Positions 1-8,894 are shown, counted from the stretch's first letter. The stretch is DNA of 64,000 nt from Acetobacterium malicum subsp. dehalogenans DSM 11527 (GCF_000472665.1 NZ_AXAC01000015.1:1-64000); one strand, 5' to 3'. Made by a program: numbers and translations. Notes: a model not told the origin generated them from the sequence alone.

Positions 1-297
1 CGATACGGAGTTAAACAAACCCGGTTTGTTACAGTATTTCATCGATTCGATACAGGTATAGACATTGGGGCTGTCCACCGCAATCGGGGTGTCGGTGACT
101 TCCTGAACCAGATCAATCAACCATTTCATGGTTTCCAGTTCAATGTCGTCATCGACGGAAGCACAGACATCAATGTAATCCACGCCGGCTTCAGTTTGAA
201 TTTTAGCGAGGTTTTTAATAAATTCACCATCTTTGGCGGCGATTGCTTTTGCGGTGGAAGGAATCGCACCGTTAATTTTTTCTCCAATAATAATCAT
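1..297 (-). CDS. methyl-THF:corrinoid methyltransferase, N-terminal part (cut by window edge)
   Basis: The first 99 codons of a gene read leftwards and leave the window. The protein begins MIIIGEKINGAIPSTAKAI and continues with a TIM-barrel pattern (AGVDYIDVCAS, then TPIAVDSPN). This is the signature of the pterin-binding methyl-tetrahydrofolate methyltransferases (AcsE/MtgA/MtvA type), which move a methyl group between a corrinoid protein and tetrahydrofolate in acetogens. The start is well supported: an AAGGAG ribosome binding site lies about 7 bases before the ATG. A near-consensus promoter (467-495) lies about 170 bases upstream and is closely matched by the promoter of the corrinoid operon at 51.6 kb, which suggests joint control. 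The family is clear; which demethylase it serves cannot be seen. Confidence 0.85.
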   Translation of the reverse strand, partial: MIIIGEKINGAIPSTAKAIAAKDGEFIKNLAKIQTEAGVDYIDVCASVDDDIELETMKWLIDLVQEVTDTPIAVDSPNVYTCIESMKYCNKPGLFNSVS

Positions 298-945
298 GTT
301 TATTAATCTCCTTAAATTTATAATCTTAAGTAATTGCAAAATGCGGTGAGCTTAACGATCAGTTTTGAATTACTCATTTCTAATCTGAACCTGAAATCAC
401 TCCAAGGGCCTGCAGATTTTAGTTGAAACTATAACATATTGTAATTATAGTTCTATTTTCAATATTATTGTACTCGTATTCATTGTGTCTGTCAATCATT
501 TTTTAGTATATTTTATTAATTATACTGTTTTTTCCTTGTTGTAATCGTTAATATTAAGCTATTTATTTTATTATTACCCATTTTTATTCTTTTTAACTTT
601 TTTATTGTTTTAATTCTGCATTAACGCGACGCCCATTATATTATAATACTTTTCTATTTTATAATTTTATTTAGTAGTTATCTGGACAGCAAAATTATCC
701 TTTTTAACTACATTATCATTTGTACAGATTTGCTGATTTTACCTTTATCCTCCCAGTTACTCAAATTATTTTACAACTTTTAACCGGTCACCGGATTCAT
801 CACTTGTTTTGTTGCAGAAACCCCGGGTATAATAGGTTCATCTAGTATGGACACACAGATATTCCTCTTATGATTAATTATCTGGAATGAATTCACGGTA
901 ATAATACAAACCTTTATTTTGAAATAATGAATAGGAGATCAAATT
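298..945. other. AT-rich intergenic region between divergent genes
   Basis: No convincing reading frame is present. The left part holds the roughly 165-base untranslated leader and the promoter of the leftward methyltransferase gene. A possible -10 element (TATAAT at 828-833, with TTGTTT 18 bases upstream) may serve the rightward gene at 946. The rest (about 500-780) is very AT-rich and shows nothing I can name. Confidence 0.6.
467..495 (-). promoter_or_regulatory. sigma-A-type promoter P1 for the methyltransferase gene
   Basis: Read on the minus strand: TTGACA (490-495), a 17-base spacer, then TACAAT (467-472). Spacer and flanks are nearly the same as in promoter P2 at 51610-51638, including the block AATGAATACRAGTACAAT. 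Conservation beyond the two hexamers suggests a shared regulator site or recent duplication. Confidence 0.8.
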
Positions 946-1212
946 ATGAACGAAAAACTGTGTCAAAGCTGCGGCAAACCGATGGGACAAACCGATGAAC
1001 TCTATGGAACTGAAAAAAACGGCACTAAAAGCAGCGACTATTGTGATGATTGTTATAAGAATGGTGAATTTACAACTAACATCACCAAAGAGCGGATGAT
1101 TGAGGTAAGTGTTCCCTATCTCTTAAAAGAAAAACCTGGAATAAACGAAACTGAAGCCCGAAAAGAGATGGAAGCCTTTTTCCCCACCTTAAAACGATGG
1201 AAAAACACTTGA
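946..1212 (+). CDS. small zinc-ribbon protein
   Basis: An 88-residue protein with an N-terminal cysteine knuckle (CQSCGKP, residues 6-12) and a second pair (YCDDCY, about residues 32-37), giving a four-cysteine zinc ribbon. A helical tail with the stretch PGINETEARKEMEAFFPTL follows. This matches the 'putative zinc ribbon' proteins common in Clostridia, whose role is unknown. The ATG at 946 has the ribosome binding site AGGAG about 8 bases upstream. The gene stands alone upstream of the esterase gene, 85 bases away, and may be co-transcribed with it. Confidence 0.75.
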   Translation: MNEKLCQSCGKPMGQTDELYGTEKNGTKSSDYCDDCYKNGEFTTNITKERMIEVSVPYLLKEKPGINETEARKEMEAFFPTLKRWKNT

Positions 1213-1297
1213 ATCAATTCGATCGACCTGTTGTTTATAAACAAAGTGAAAAGGAGAGTGCCTGCAAGTTATCATAACTTTCAGGTCCAACACAACT

Positions 1298-2248
1298 ATG
1301 AGCGACTTAGAAATTGTCCTGCATAAAGACCTCACCGGATATGAGAAAACTGCCATGCCAAATTTAAAATTATCACCGTTTCTCATTAAAACGATCAATT
1401 CCATCGCCAGTATGAGCGTTGCCCTGTCACGACTTAAAAAAGGGTTGGTCAAACGAAAAAAATCCATCTCAGCCATAGACGGTGGCACTATCCAACTGAC
1501 CATCTATGAGCCCAATAACCCGGACCAGGAACAATTGCCCTGTCTTGTCTATTATCATGGTGGTGCCTTTGTCCTGCGGGATTTCGGCTACATGCATAAG
1601 AAAACCTGTGAATATGCTTTGCGATCCGGTTGTAAAATTGTCTTTGTCCACTATCGCCTTGCGCCAGATCATACCGCAACGATCATTCTTGAGGACTGCT
1701 ACACCAGCCTGGAATGGGTCAAAGATCATTCCCTCGAATTAGGAATTGATCCAAACCGAATCGCAGTTGGCGGTGACAGTGCCGGCGGTGCTTTGGCCGC
1801 TGCCGTCACCCAGTTATCCCGAGATCGAAGGGGACCAAGTCTCTGTTTTCAAATGTTGATTTATCCGGTGACGGATGCTTCACAGGAAACTGAATCCGCC
1901 CGTAACTTCGTCAATACTCCCGGCTGGAACGCCAACCTCAACAAACAGATGTGGCATTATTGTCTGGAAAAAGCTGATACGGAAATGATAAAATATATTT
2001 CCCCCATCAGCAATCCATCCCTCGAAAACCTGCCGGCCTCCTACATTGAAGTGGAAGAATGGGATTGCCTGAGAGATGAAGGCATTGCTTATGCAAAAAA
2101 ACTTGAAAATTGTGGCAATGAGGTTACTCTAAATTACCTGAAGGGGACTTTTCATGGTTTTGATATTAATCTGAAAAAAAGTATTGTTCAGGCTGCCCTC
2201 AATGCCCGAATCTCAGCTTTGCAAAACGCTTTTAAGTTGCCGACATAA
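1298..2248 (+). CDS. alpha/beta hydrolase, hormone-sensitive-lipase-type esterase
   Basis: This 316-residue cytoplasmic esterase has the HSL-family oxyanion motif HGGAF (about 87-91) and the nucleophile elbow GDSAGG (about 158-163, Ser about 160). A likely catalytic Asp lies near residue 252 (EEWDCLRDEG) and a His near 285 (FHGFD). The family hydrolyses short acyl esters; the substrate cannot be told. The start is uncertain. The only strong ribosome binding site, AAGGAG at 1251-1256, lies about 40 bases before this ATG, and the closest in-frame candidate just after it is a CTG at 1262. The gene is probably linked to the zinc-ribbon gene. Confidence 0.85.
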   Translation: MSDLEIVLHKDLTGYEKTAMPNLKLSPFLIKTINSIASMSVALSRLKKGLVKRKKSISAIDGGTIQLTIYEPNNPDQEQLPCLVYYHGGAFVLRDFGYMHKKTCEYALRSGCKIVFVHYRLAPDHTATIILEDCYTSLEWVKDHSLELGIDPNRIAVGGDSAGGALAAAVTQLSRDRRGPSLCFQMLIYPVTDASQETESARNFVNTPGWNANLNKQMWHYCLEKADTEMIKYISPISNPSLENLPASYIEVEEWDCLRDEGIAYAKKLENCGNEVTLNYLKGTFHGFDINLKKSIVQAALNARISALQNAFKLPT

Positions 2249-2421
2249 CTTGTGAATTTGTTCCCGATTTACAAATAAATTATTGTATTCTTTATTAAAA
2301 TTATGCATAATAGGAATATAAAATAGATCACATTTTATTCGTTGAAACAACGAATCCGACAAATACTTTTATGTTGAATAATTAAAGAAACCATTAACTT
2401 TTGTAAAGGAGGCCAGGGAGT

Positions 2422-4575
2422 ATGTCAAATAATTTTTATCATGAAATCATCAAAAATCTACATGTCGGCTATGCTTATCACCGAATTATTTGTAATTCAC
2501 AGGGCGCTCCCGTGGATTATGAATTTATCGAGGTTAATCACGCCTTTGAAACTGCAACCGGTCTAATCGGCGATGAAATAGTCGGAAAGACGGTTACTGA
2601 GGTTTTACCGGGAATTGGAGATTCAAGTTTTGACTGGATCAATTTCTACGGTGAAATTGCCCTTAATAATACCACTGGTGAAACGGAACAGTATTCACCG
2701 GTTTTAAACCGCTGGTATCGGGTCCAGGTCTATTCGCCCGCAATCAATTATTTTATTACCTTGTTTCATGATATAACCAGAGAGAAACAGGATCTGGCCG
2801 AAAAAAATCTACTGCTTACAACCCTCCACGATATCGTTTTTGAAGTCAGTACCGATTATCATTTCACCAATGTTATTGTACACGATGAGTCCACTCTTTT
2901 TATGCCGAAAGATATGATCATTGGAAGTCATGTTGCCGATATCTTCTCAAAAGAACTCGTTGACGAAATGCTTTTAATTTATCAGACCGCTTATGCGACC
3001 GGAAAAAAACAGGATTTTGAGTATAAGTCTCCGCTGCCTGGCGATGAACGATGGTTTTTGGCTGAAATTTTTTATCTCAAGGAAAATGAATCGCCCCGAT
3101 TTGTGGTCAGCATCCACGATATTACCCAACGTAAGACCATTGAAAAATCGCTCTTTATCGAAAAAGAACGTTTTCGAACGACCCTGTTATCGATTGGTGA
3201 CGGCGTCATTTCAACCGATGCCCGGGGCTGTGTCACCCTTATCAACAAGGTTGCCGAAAACTTGACCGGATGGTGCCAGCAGGAGGCTTATGGCTTACCA
3301 CTGGAACAGGTTCTCACGCTGGTTGACGAGTACACCCGGGAAAGCTGCGAAAATCCAGCCCGCCGGGTACTGGAAACAGGTGCAATCATCGAGCTGAATA
3401 ATCACACCATTCTGCTTTCAAAAGACGGCCGGGCGATTCCCGTTGAGGACAGCGCTGCCCCGATCCGAGATCCTGATGGTCATATCACCGGGGTTGTAAT
3501 TGTCTTCCGGGATTTTACTGATAAAAAAGAAAAACAGGAGCAAATTGAATACCTGAGTTTTCATGATCACCTCACCGGTCTATATAACCGCCGCTACTTT
3601 GATGAGGAACTGAAACGATTAAACACTCCAAGAAACCTCCCCTTATCCCTACTTATCTTTGATGTTAACGGATTAAAACTGACCAATGACGCCTTCGGTC
3701 ACATGGCCGGAGATCGATTGTTAAGAAGAGTTGCCCAGACGATGCAGGAGATCAGCCGAAGCGATGATATTATCGCCCGCATCGGTGGTGACGAATTTGT
3801 GATTCTGCTCCCCCAGACCGAGCTCCAGAAGGCTAAGGAATTGGCAAAGCGGATCAATACGGCTCTCAGCCACGAGCATCTGGAAGCCGGTCAGGTCTCT
3901 ATTTCCAGCGGCTGGAGTGTAAAGACCGTTGCGGACGAAGAAATTGCCGAAGTATTCAAAGCTGCTGAGAATAAAATGTATCAGTACAAAATTTCTGAAC
4001 GCAACAGCACCCGCAACGAAGCTATTCAGTTTATTATGAAGACGCTTTATGAAAAACTTCCCCGGGAGCAGGAACACTCGGAACGGGTGGGTAAGATCAG
4101 TGGCCTGATCGGTGCCTCAATGGGAATGACCAAAGAAGAAATAAACGAACTAAAGACTGCCGGGGCCTTACATGATATTGGAAAAATAGCCATTGGCAAC
4201 GAGATTCTCGATAAGGTAGACGACCTCAGTGATTTTGAATGGCTGGAAATCCGCCGACACCCGGAAATCAGTTTCAGCATCTTAAGTTCCCTCAATGATT
4301 ATGCCCCACTTGCCAATATCATTCTTGTCCATCACGAACGGTATGACGGCCAAGGTTATCCCAAAGGCTTAGTGGGCGAACAAATCCCCCTACCGGCCCG
4401 GATTATCGCCATTGCCGACGCCTATGATGCCATGACCTATGGCCGCCCTTATAAAGAACCCTTGACCCCAGAAGCGGCCATTCAGGAAATAATTGATGGT
4501 AAACTTACCCAGTTCGACCCAGAAATTGCTGATGTTTTTTTACGGATTATGTCAGAAAATAATAATGAACTCTAA
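2422..4575 (+). CDS. PAS-PAS-PAS-GGDEF-HD-GYP cyclic-di-GMP signalling protein
   Basis: A soluble 717-residue sensor with no membrane segment. Three PAS-like domains occupy about residues 1-375. A GGDEF domain follows, with FDVNGLKLTND near 412 and the intact catalytic motif GGDEF at about 454-458. The HD-GYP domain has LHDIGK near 583 and HHERYDGQGYP near 636. The sequence therefore carries motifs for both making and breaking c-di-GMP. Whether both halves are active cannot be told. AAGGAGG precedes the ATG. The gene is monocistronic, ended by the hairpin at 4571-4616. A second HD-GYP protein lies at 28.3 kb. Confidence 0.9.
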   Translation: MSNNFYHEIIKNLHVGYAYHRIICNSQGAPVDYEFIEVNHAFETATGLIGDEIVGKTVTEVLPGIGDSSFDWINFYGEIALNNTTGETEQYSPVLNRWYRVQVYSPAINYFITLFHDITREKQDLAEKNLLLTTLHDIVFEVSTDYHFTNVIVHDESTLFMPKDMIIGSHVADIFSKELVDEMLLIYQTAYATGKKQDFEYKSPLPGDERWFLAEIFYLKENESPRFVVSIHDITQRKTIEKSLFIEKERFRTTLLSIGDGVISTDARGCVTLINKVAENLTGWCQQEAYGLPLEQVLTLVDEYTRESCENPARRVLETGAIIELNNHTILLSKDGRAIPVEDSAAPIRDPDGHITGVVIVFRDFTDKKEKQEQIEYLSFHDHLTGLYNRRYFDEELKRLNTPRNLPLSLLIFDVNGLKLTNDAFGHMAGDRLLRRVAQTMQEISRSDDIIARIGGDEFVILLPQTELQKAKELAKRINTALSHEHLEAGQVSISSGWSVKTVADEEIAEVFKAAENKMYQYKISERNSTRNEAIQFIMKTLYEKLPREQEHSERVGKISGLIGASMGMTKEEINELKTAGALHDIGKIAIGNEILDKVDDLSDFEWLEIRRHPEISFSILSSLNDYAPLANIILVHHERYDGQGYPKGLVGEQIPLPARIIAIADAYDAMTYGRPYKEPLTPEAAIQEIIDGKLTQFDPEIADVFLRIMSENNNEL

Positions 4576-4616
4576 AAAACCGTGCATCCGTAATAGCTGC
4601 ACGGTTAATTTTTTAT
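4571..4616. terminator. bidirectional intrinsic terminator
   Basis: A 9-bp perfect stem AACCGTGCA (4578-4586) / TGCACGGTT (4598-4606) is flanked by an A run on the left and a T run on the right. It can stop both the rightward gene ending at 4575 and the leftward gene ending at 4621. Confidence 0.85.
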
Positions 4617-4620
4617 CCAT

Positions 4621-5142
4621 TTATTCTAGAGATGTATGTTTCAGGTCATCAATCAATTTTTCATGCCAGTTTAAAACCATCTCGTAATAGGTCCTGCCAA
4701 ACTGAAGACTGGCATATTCAAAGGGATCCATCCCATCGCCGATAGTTCTTTCGATTTCTGATAACTTTTCCATGGCATCCTGAACCGTCCCGCGAAACAA
4801 TTCGATATTGAGAATCGCATCATTTTTCTTTAAATGCTTGTAAAAAAAAAGTTTTGCCAGAAATTCCAGATTAAAAGGGGAAAATGTGCAGGGCGTTTGC
4901 AGCCATTCGATAAAATGATCCCGGCCTTTGGAGGTAATGGTATACATTTTTTTGAACCGGTTACCTTCGACAATTTCGGCAAAAGTAATCAATCCCGCCT
5001 TTTCCAGCCTTTTCAGCATTGGATAGATACTGCCGAAACTGGCATCAATAAAATTAGAGGTTCGCATTACCATCATTTGCTTGATATCATAACCGGTCAT
5101 ATCCCGGTCCAATAAAAAACCAAGGATTGCAAATTCTAACAT
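4621..5142 (-). CDS. PadR-family transcriptional regulator
   Basis: A 173-residue protein that opens with the PadR winged-helix signature (ILGFLLDRDMTGYDIKQMM, then FGSIYPMLKRLEKAGLI) and continues into a helical C-terminal domain (about residues 95-170) typical of the Vir/PadR-like_C2 dimerisation part. Such proteins repress efflux or stress genes and respond to small ligands. No obvious partner gene is adjacent, since both neighbours are separately transcribed. It ends at the shared terminator at 4571-4616. The family call is secure; the target is unknown. Confidence 0.85.
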   Translation of the reverse strand: MLEFAILGFLLDRDMTGYDIKQMMVMRTSNFIDASFGSIYPMLKRLEKAGLITFAEIVEGNRFKKMYTITSKGRDHFIEWLQTPCTFSPFNLEFLAKLFFYKHLKKNDAILNIELFRGTVQDAMEKLSEIERTIGDGMDPFEYASLQFGRTYYEMVLNWHEKLIDDLKHTSLE

Positions 5143-5408
5143 ATCGTTTTGCTCTCAGCGCTGTTTTTCTTTTCCAATTCAATCCACCTGATCATGCCTT
5201 AAGAGCATTATCTCTTTCCTTTTAAGTTGTTTTATATCCATTTCAATCGGACTCAAACCTATTGATGCATACTTCGTCCTAATATTGTCAGCGCTCCAGA
5301 CGATTGATTCTCTTAAGTGTACTCGAAAAAGGATCGATTCGCAATGCAATTGTATCTATTTTTTAATAAGTCAACAAAATTCTTTGCGAAGCTTTTTAAA
5401 AATCCTCT

Positions 5409-6203
5409 TTATATTTTTACGCCTTCAATGATAAACGACGCAACATAATCTTCAATTTTTTTACCTGGCAGCCAGGTGCCCAGAATTTCTTTGCTGTTAT
5501 CCTTTGGTATCAGCTTGATATTCTGAAAGCCGACTTCTTCCATCATCGCTCTAATTTTTCCCACATATTCAGCACCGGCAATACACCCAGCCACCATGGC
5601 CAGATCATTCTTTATTTCTTCCGGCAGTTCTGCCGTGGCAACCACATCGGACAACGCCAGCCGACCGCCATTTTTAAGGACACGATAGGCATCTTTAAAC
5701 ACCTTTTCCTTTTCCAAAGAAAGATTAATAACACAATTCGAAATTATTACATCAATCGCAGCATCGGCTACCGGCAAATGTTCAATTTCACCCAACCGGA
5801 ATTCCATATTGGTGTAACCGCTTTTGGCAGCATTATTCCGAGCCAGTTTGATCATTTCCGGTGTCATATCCACTCCAATGACATAACCTGCTGCCCCAAC
5901 CTGAGCTCTTGCCAGAAAGCAGTCAAAACCGCCGCCACTTCCAAGGTCCAAGACAACTTCCCCTTCTTTCAGGCTGGCAATGGCAACGGGATTACCGCAG
6001 CCCAAACCCATATTGGATTCTGCCGGTACATTAAGCAGATCAGCAGCATCATAGCCGATGGCCATGGTCGCCTTAATAATATCGATGGGATCACCGCCGC
6101 TACAACTACAGCTACCACCACAGCAGTCTCCTGCAGCTCCGCTTTGCGCCACCTGAGCATAGTTTTCTCTGATATATGCCCTTGCTTCTTCTTTATGATT
6201 CAT
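5409..6203 (-). CDS. arsM: arsenite S-adenosylmethionine methyltransferase
   Basis: A 264-residue Rossmann-fold methyltransferase. The SAM-binding motif is [11 protein letters not shown] (about 85-95). The three cysteines expected for As(III) binding are visible: C69 (GLGCGNP), C157 (ISNCVINLS) and C207 ([10 protein letters not shown]). An extra Cys cluster near the N-terminus (C27, C28, C32, C34) is common in bacterial ArsM. ArsM turns arsenite into methylated arsenicals. It is the last gene of arsD-sigma-arsM, but a hairpin terminator (6251-6285) separates it from the sigma gene, so its expression may be attenuated or have its own start. Confidence 0.93.
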   Translation of the reverse strand: MNHKEEARAYIRENYAQVAQSGAAGDCCGGSCSCSGGDPIDIIKATMAIGYDAADLLNVPAESNMGLGCGNPVAIASLKEGEVVLDLGSGGGFDCFLARAQVGAAGYVIGVDMTPEMIKLARNNAAKSGYTNMEFRLGEIEHLPVADAAIDVIISNCVINLSLEKEKVFKDAYRVLKNGGRLALSDVVATAELPEEIKNDLAMVAGCIAGAEYVGKIRAMMEEVGFQNIKLIPKDNSKEILGTWLPGKKIEDYVASFIIEGVKI

Positions 6204-6250
6204 TTCACAAACCTCCTTTTGAATTTTATTTCTTCACTTATAAAGACGCA

Positions 6251-6285
6251 AAAAAATAAAAAGGACGCATTTAAGCGTCCTTTTT
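6251..6285 (-). terminator. terminator hairpin overlapping the 3' end of the sigma gene
   Basis: On the minus strand an 11-bp stem AAAAAGGACGC / GCGTCCTTTTT (outer ends 6258 and 6285, loop 6269-6274) is followed by a T-rich run. The sigma factor stop codon (6271-6273) lies in the loop, so the last codons of that gene form half of the terminator. It sits between the sigma gene and arsM. Confidence 0.8.
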
Positions 6286-6834
6286 ATTGCAAAATTTGCA
6301 ATTTTTTTCTTTATGTTCGTAGTCAATCACATGACCGAGACTATCAAATTCAAGCTGACAACAACCCAGTAACATTTCTTTGAGCATTTTTCTGCCCCGT
6401 TGAACCCGGGACTTCACACCGGAGACAGAAATCCCCAGCTTTTCTCCTATTTCTTTGTGGGACAGCTTTTCAAACTCGGAAAGAAGAATTACCTCTTGAT
6501 ACTTCTCAGGTAAAACTTTGATCATCCCTTGGAGACATGCAGCAATTTCCAGGTTGGCCGTCAATTCCAATGAACGATTCTCCGAAATATTTTCGTCAAG
6601 CTCAATAAGTTCTGGCATTCTGCTTTTTTTTCGATAGTAATCTGTAATGGTATTTCGAGTGATGGTATAGATCCAGGCATGAATCTTTTTTTCATCTTCC
6701 AGATTCTTCAGGTTGTTATGGATTTTGAGAAAGACTTCCTGCAATATATCTTCAGCGTCCTCCGCACTGGCAACACGTTTGATAATATACCGTCTAAGAG
6801 GACCGCTGAATTCGTCCCATATACACCCAATCAC
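6271..6834 (-). CDS. ECF RNA polymerase sigma factor, SigZ-like
   Basis: A 187-residue ECF sigma factor. Region 2 is LRRYIIKRVASAEDAEDILQ with the following IHAWIYTITRNTITDYYRKK. Region 4 has PEKYQEVILLSEFEKLSHKEIGEKLG and GVKSRVQRGRKMLKEML. Its C-terminal tail carries cysteines (GCCQLEF, then NCKFCNKK), as in SigZ-type factors, and could sense thiols or metals. Translation seems to start at GTG (6832-6834); no clear ribosome binding site decides it. It lies between arsD and arsM in one direction, so it is probably made under arsenic stress. No anti-sigma gene is next to it. Confidence 0.85.
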   Translation of the reverse strand: MIGCIWDEFSGPLRRYIIKRVASAEDAEDILQEVFLKIHNNLKNLEDEKKIHAWIYTITRNTITDYYRKKSRMPELIELDENISENRSLELTANLEIAACLQGMIKVLPEKYQEVILLSEFEKLSHKEIGEKLGISVSGVKSRVQRGRKMLKEMLLGCCQLEFDSLGHVIDYEHKEKNCKFCNKKDA

Positions 6835-6874
6835 TTCATCACCACTTTTCAGTTCCGCTTAATTTTAATAAAAC

Positions 6875-7267
6875 TTAGCAACAACCACTGCCGCTGCCAC
6901 AGGAACAACCGCCACTTGAAGATGCTTTTTGAGTTTTAAGAACCATCTTGAGAATATCTTCTCTTGTCATTCCAGCCCATTCGGCAAAATTTGCATTGGA
7001 TGGATAAGACCCCTTTTGTCTGATTTCGCCATCTACAACTGTGATTGGCAGGGCTTCCGTTCCTTCGTTAGCAATGGTATCATTGACCTCTTTATTTGTA
7101 ACAAATACCATCGGATCACTGGAAAGATTGTAACGAATGATCTTTCGCCCTTCTCCTTCCAGTTCATTTAAAAAGGTTGAAACTCTTAACAGTTCCTGAT
7201 CGACACCTGGTCCGCAGACCCCGGTGGAACAGCACATGGCTGGCTCATAAATTTCTACTTTACTCAT
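6875..7267 (-). CDS. arsD: arsenic metallochaperone ArsD (copy 1)
   Basis: This 130-residue thioredoxin-fold protein has the N-terminal arsenite-binding cysteines C12, C13 and C18 (AMCCSTGVCGPG). A C-terminal set follows: C121, C123, C129 and C130 (CSCGSGSGCC). ArsD hands As(III) to ArsA and acts as a weak repressor. It is the first gene of the unit arsD-sigma-arsM, 40 bases upstream of the sigma gene. Its promoter carries the TTCATATGA-type operator (7327-7385). The second copy at 10.6 kb lacks the C-terminal cysteines. Confidence 0.95.
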   Translation of the reverse strand: MSKVEIYEPAMCCSTGVCGPGVDQELLRVSTFLNELEGEGRKIIRYNLSSDPMVFVTNKEVNDTIANEGTEALPITVVDGEIRQKGSYPSNANFAEWAGMTREDILKMVLKTQKASSSGGCSCGSGSGCC

Positions 7268-7326
7268 ATCTTATTCTCCATTTCATTTTTTCTGAATTTT
7301 ATAGAACTGAACTATCAAGAACAGCT

Positions 7327-7385
7327 ATTCATATATTCATATATCCATTTATTCATATGATAAACCATATCTGCAAGCTTGTCAA
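7327..7385 (-). promoter_or_regulatory. ArsR-type promoter/operator of arsD-sigma-arsM
   Basis: On the minus strand: TTGACA (7380-7385), 17 bases, TATCAT (7357-7362). From the -10 element downwards run repeated TTCATATGA/TTCATATA half-sites (7327-7360). The same layout occurs before arsA, before the PuuD-like gene and, with altered spacing, before arsR-arsP. Confidence 0.75.
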
Positions 7386-7456
7386 GTTTCTGCATTATAT
7401 CTTAATCATGACAACTAAACATCATAGTTCTTTCTTTGCTATTATAAAGAATTAAC

Positions 7457-7485
7457 TTGCTTTACTTTGCTTAATTTGCCATAAT
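7457..7485 (+). promoter_or_regulatory. probable promoter of the 108-residue protein gene
   Basis: TTGCTT (7457-7462), a 17-base spacer, CATAAT (7480-7485). It is 44 bases before the ATG at 7530, which has a strong TAAGGAGG ribosome binding site. Confidence 0.5.
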
Positions 7486-7529
7486 GCAAGTAACAGCTAA
7501 CCGCTGAAATTTCTAAGGAGGTACTTGTT

Positions 7530-7856
7530 ATGATATTAGAAGAAAATGATCTTGAAAAAATCGAACATTCATCTGGTGAAAGCTTAGTAAATTCATCGAA
7601 AGGTGAATTCAACATTATTAAAAACTATCTTACCCGTTCCTTTATTAAAAAACATACGCGTTTTGATGATTTCGAATTATTCCTGAATTCCGGTGGTTTT
7701 TCAGCGGCTTCAGAAGACGAATTCAAATCCATACCAGAAGCTGAGCTTGATTCCCTGGTTATGAAAAACAGTAAATTTAAAACCTGGTCGGAGATGGTTT
7801 CGTCAGCTGGTGATTATTTTTTTGTCACCCAGATGAAAGCGATTAAGTTTAAATAG
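7530..7856 (+). CDS. small acidic protein of unknown function
   Basis: A 108-residue soluble protein that I do not recognise. It begins MILEENDLEKIEHSSGES and is mostly helical by pattern. It contains FIKKHTRFDDFELFLNSGG in the middle and ends FVTQMKAIKFK. It has no cysteine, no signal peptide and no known motif. It reads as a real gene because it has a very strong ribosome binding site (AAGGAGG, 8 bases from ATG), a plausible promoter and ordinary codon use. It stands alone between the arsD unit and the TauE-like gene, facing the other way. Confidence 0.65.
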   Translation: MILEENDLEKIEHSSGESLVNSSKGEFNIIKNYLTRSFIKKHTRFDDFELFLNSGGFSAASEDEFKSIPEAELDSLVMKNSKFKTWSEMVSSAGDYFFVTQMKAIKFK

Positions 7857-7869
7857 GCATGATTTTAAA

Positions 7870-7893
7870 AGGCCTGCCATTTTTGGCAGGCCT
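7870..7893. terminator. intrinsic hairpin between convergent genes
   Basis: A perfect 10-bp stem AGGCCTGCCA (7870-7879) / TGGCAGGCCT (7884-7893) with a 4-base loop. It lies between the ends of the rightward gene at 7856 and the leftward gene at 8002. A short T run follows only on the minus strand, so it fits the leftward gene best. Confidence 0.6.
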
Positions 7894-8001
7894 AAATCAA
7901 TGGGTATAATCACAATTCCCGATGTTTCTATACCTTTAATATTTAGTGACTATTAACATTTGGCACAAATTTATTTAAACAAACATCTTTTCACTGCTCA
8001 A

Positions 8002-8742
8002 TCAGGCAATTAAAGTAAATATTTTATAAAAGGTAACAATCAATATCATCACAGCAAACATCTGTTTCATTCGACCACTGGGCATAAACAGGCTGGTAAT
8101 TCGCGCTCCGGCGAATGAGCCGATTGCGCCGGCGATCAGTAACGGTATCATCAATATTAAATCCCATTGAGCCGTTGCCAGATGGGGAATTAATGAAGAA
8201 AATGACGGCGCAATTACCGCAAAAGCGGTGATCCCGGCGGCTTTTTTGGGTTCAAATCCTACCAGTATTAAAGTCGGCATTAAAATAAATCCTGGTCCTA
8301 CTCCCATGAAACCTGCCAAAACAGAAATTGGAATTGCCAGAATTAAAGCCAGTTTAAAATTTTCTTGCTGTCCTTCGGTATGCTTAACAGGCTTAAATAA
8401 TCGGTAGGCCAGAAAAAAGACGGCGCCAAAATACAAAAACCAGACATAAATCTGAGGTACATAGTGGACAAGCCAGGCTCCAACCGGTGCTGCCAGAGTG
8501 GCAACAATAGTCAGATAAATCGCTTTTTTCCAATCCACATAACCACTTTTGGCAAAACCGAAAACCGCAAACAATGCTGTCACACCGTTTAGCAGCAAAC
8601 TCAACGGTTGAACCTGATTAACGAGATCAGGTAAAAACAACCCTAAAAATGGGATCGCCGCAAAAGCAACCCCTAAACCCAACATTCCTGAAATAATTGA
8701 AAGTAGAAATAAGCCAATTACCATTATTATTACTTCGTTCAT
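8002..8742 (-). CDS. TauE/SafE-family sulfite/anion exporter
   Basis: A membrane protein of about 246 residues with some seven to eight hydrophobic segments and the family pattern of two halves, each with a glycine-rich helix (SGMLGLGVAFAAIP near the start and AGFMGVGPGFILMP in the second half). The family exports sulfite, sulfoacetate or other small anions. I chose the start at 8742 because GGAGAGG sits 5 bases before it; an in-frame ATG 18 bases upstream has no binding site. It is divergent from nothing and follows the radical SAM and ArsR genes on the same strand. Its promoter is at 8783-8811. A role in moving sulfite or a thio-arsenic species is only inference. Confidence 0.8.
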   Translation of the reverse strand: MNEVIIMVIGLFLLSIISGMLGLGVAFAAIPFLGLFLPDLVNQVQPLSLLLNGVTALFAVFGFAKSGYVDWKKAIYLTIVATLAAPVGAWLVHYVPQIYVWFLYFGAVFFLAYRLFKPVKHTEGQQENFKLALILAIPISVLAGFMGVGPGFILMPTLILVGFEPKKAAGITAFAVIAPSFSSLIPHLATAQWDLILMIPLLIAGAIGSFAGARITSLFMPSGRMKQMFAVMILIVTFYKIFTLIA

Positions 8743-8766
8743 TCTCGCCTCTCCAATCATTAAATA

Positions 8767-8811
8767 ATTAATTGCTTAATTAATATTAAAACATCCATTA
8801 CATAATGTCAA
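8767..8811 (-). promoter_or_regulatory. promoter and palindrome of the TauE-like gene
   Basis: On the minus strand: TTGACA (8806-8811), 17 bases, TAATAT (8783-8788). Directly downstream lies a palindrome, ATTAATT-AAGC-AATTAAT (8767-8784). It shares the core AAGCAATT with the ArsR-type palindrome at 19932-19951, so the same kind of repressor could act here. Confidence 0.65.
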
Positions 8812-8894
8812 CTAATAAACTAAAAAAGCGCTGTGATATGAGGCACACCTCGCTTCATCGTACTTTTTTTAGTATACAATTTAATTTTTATTAC

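Noticed and set aside
1258-1297. A GTG or CTG start for the esterase close to the AAGGAG site at 1251
   Set aside because: The GTG is out of frame and the CTG is a rare start. The ATG was kept and the doubt is stated in the entry.
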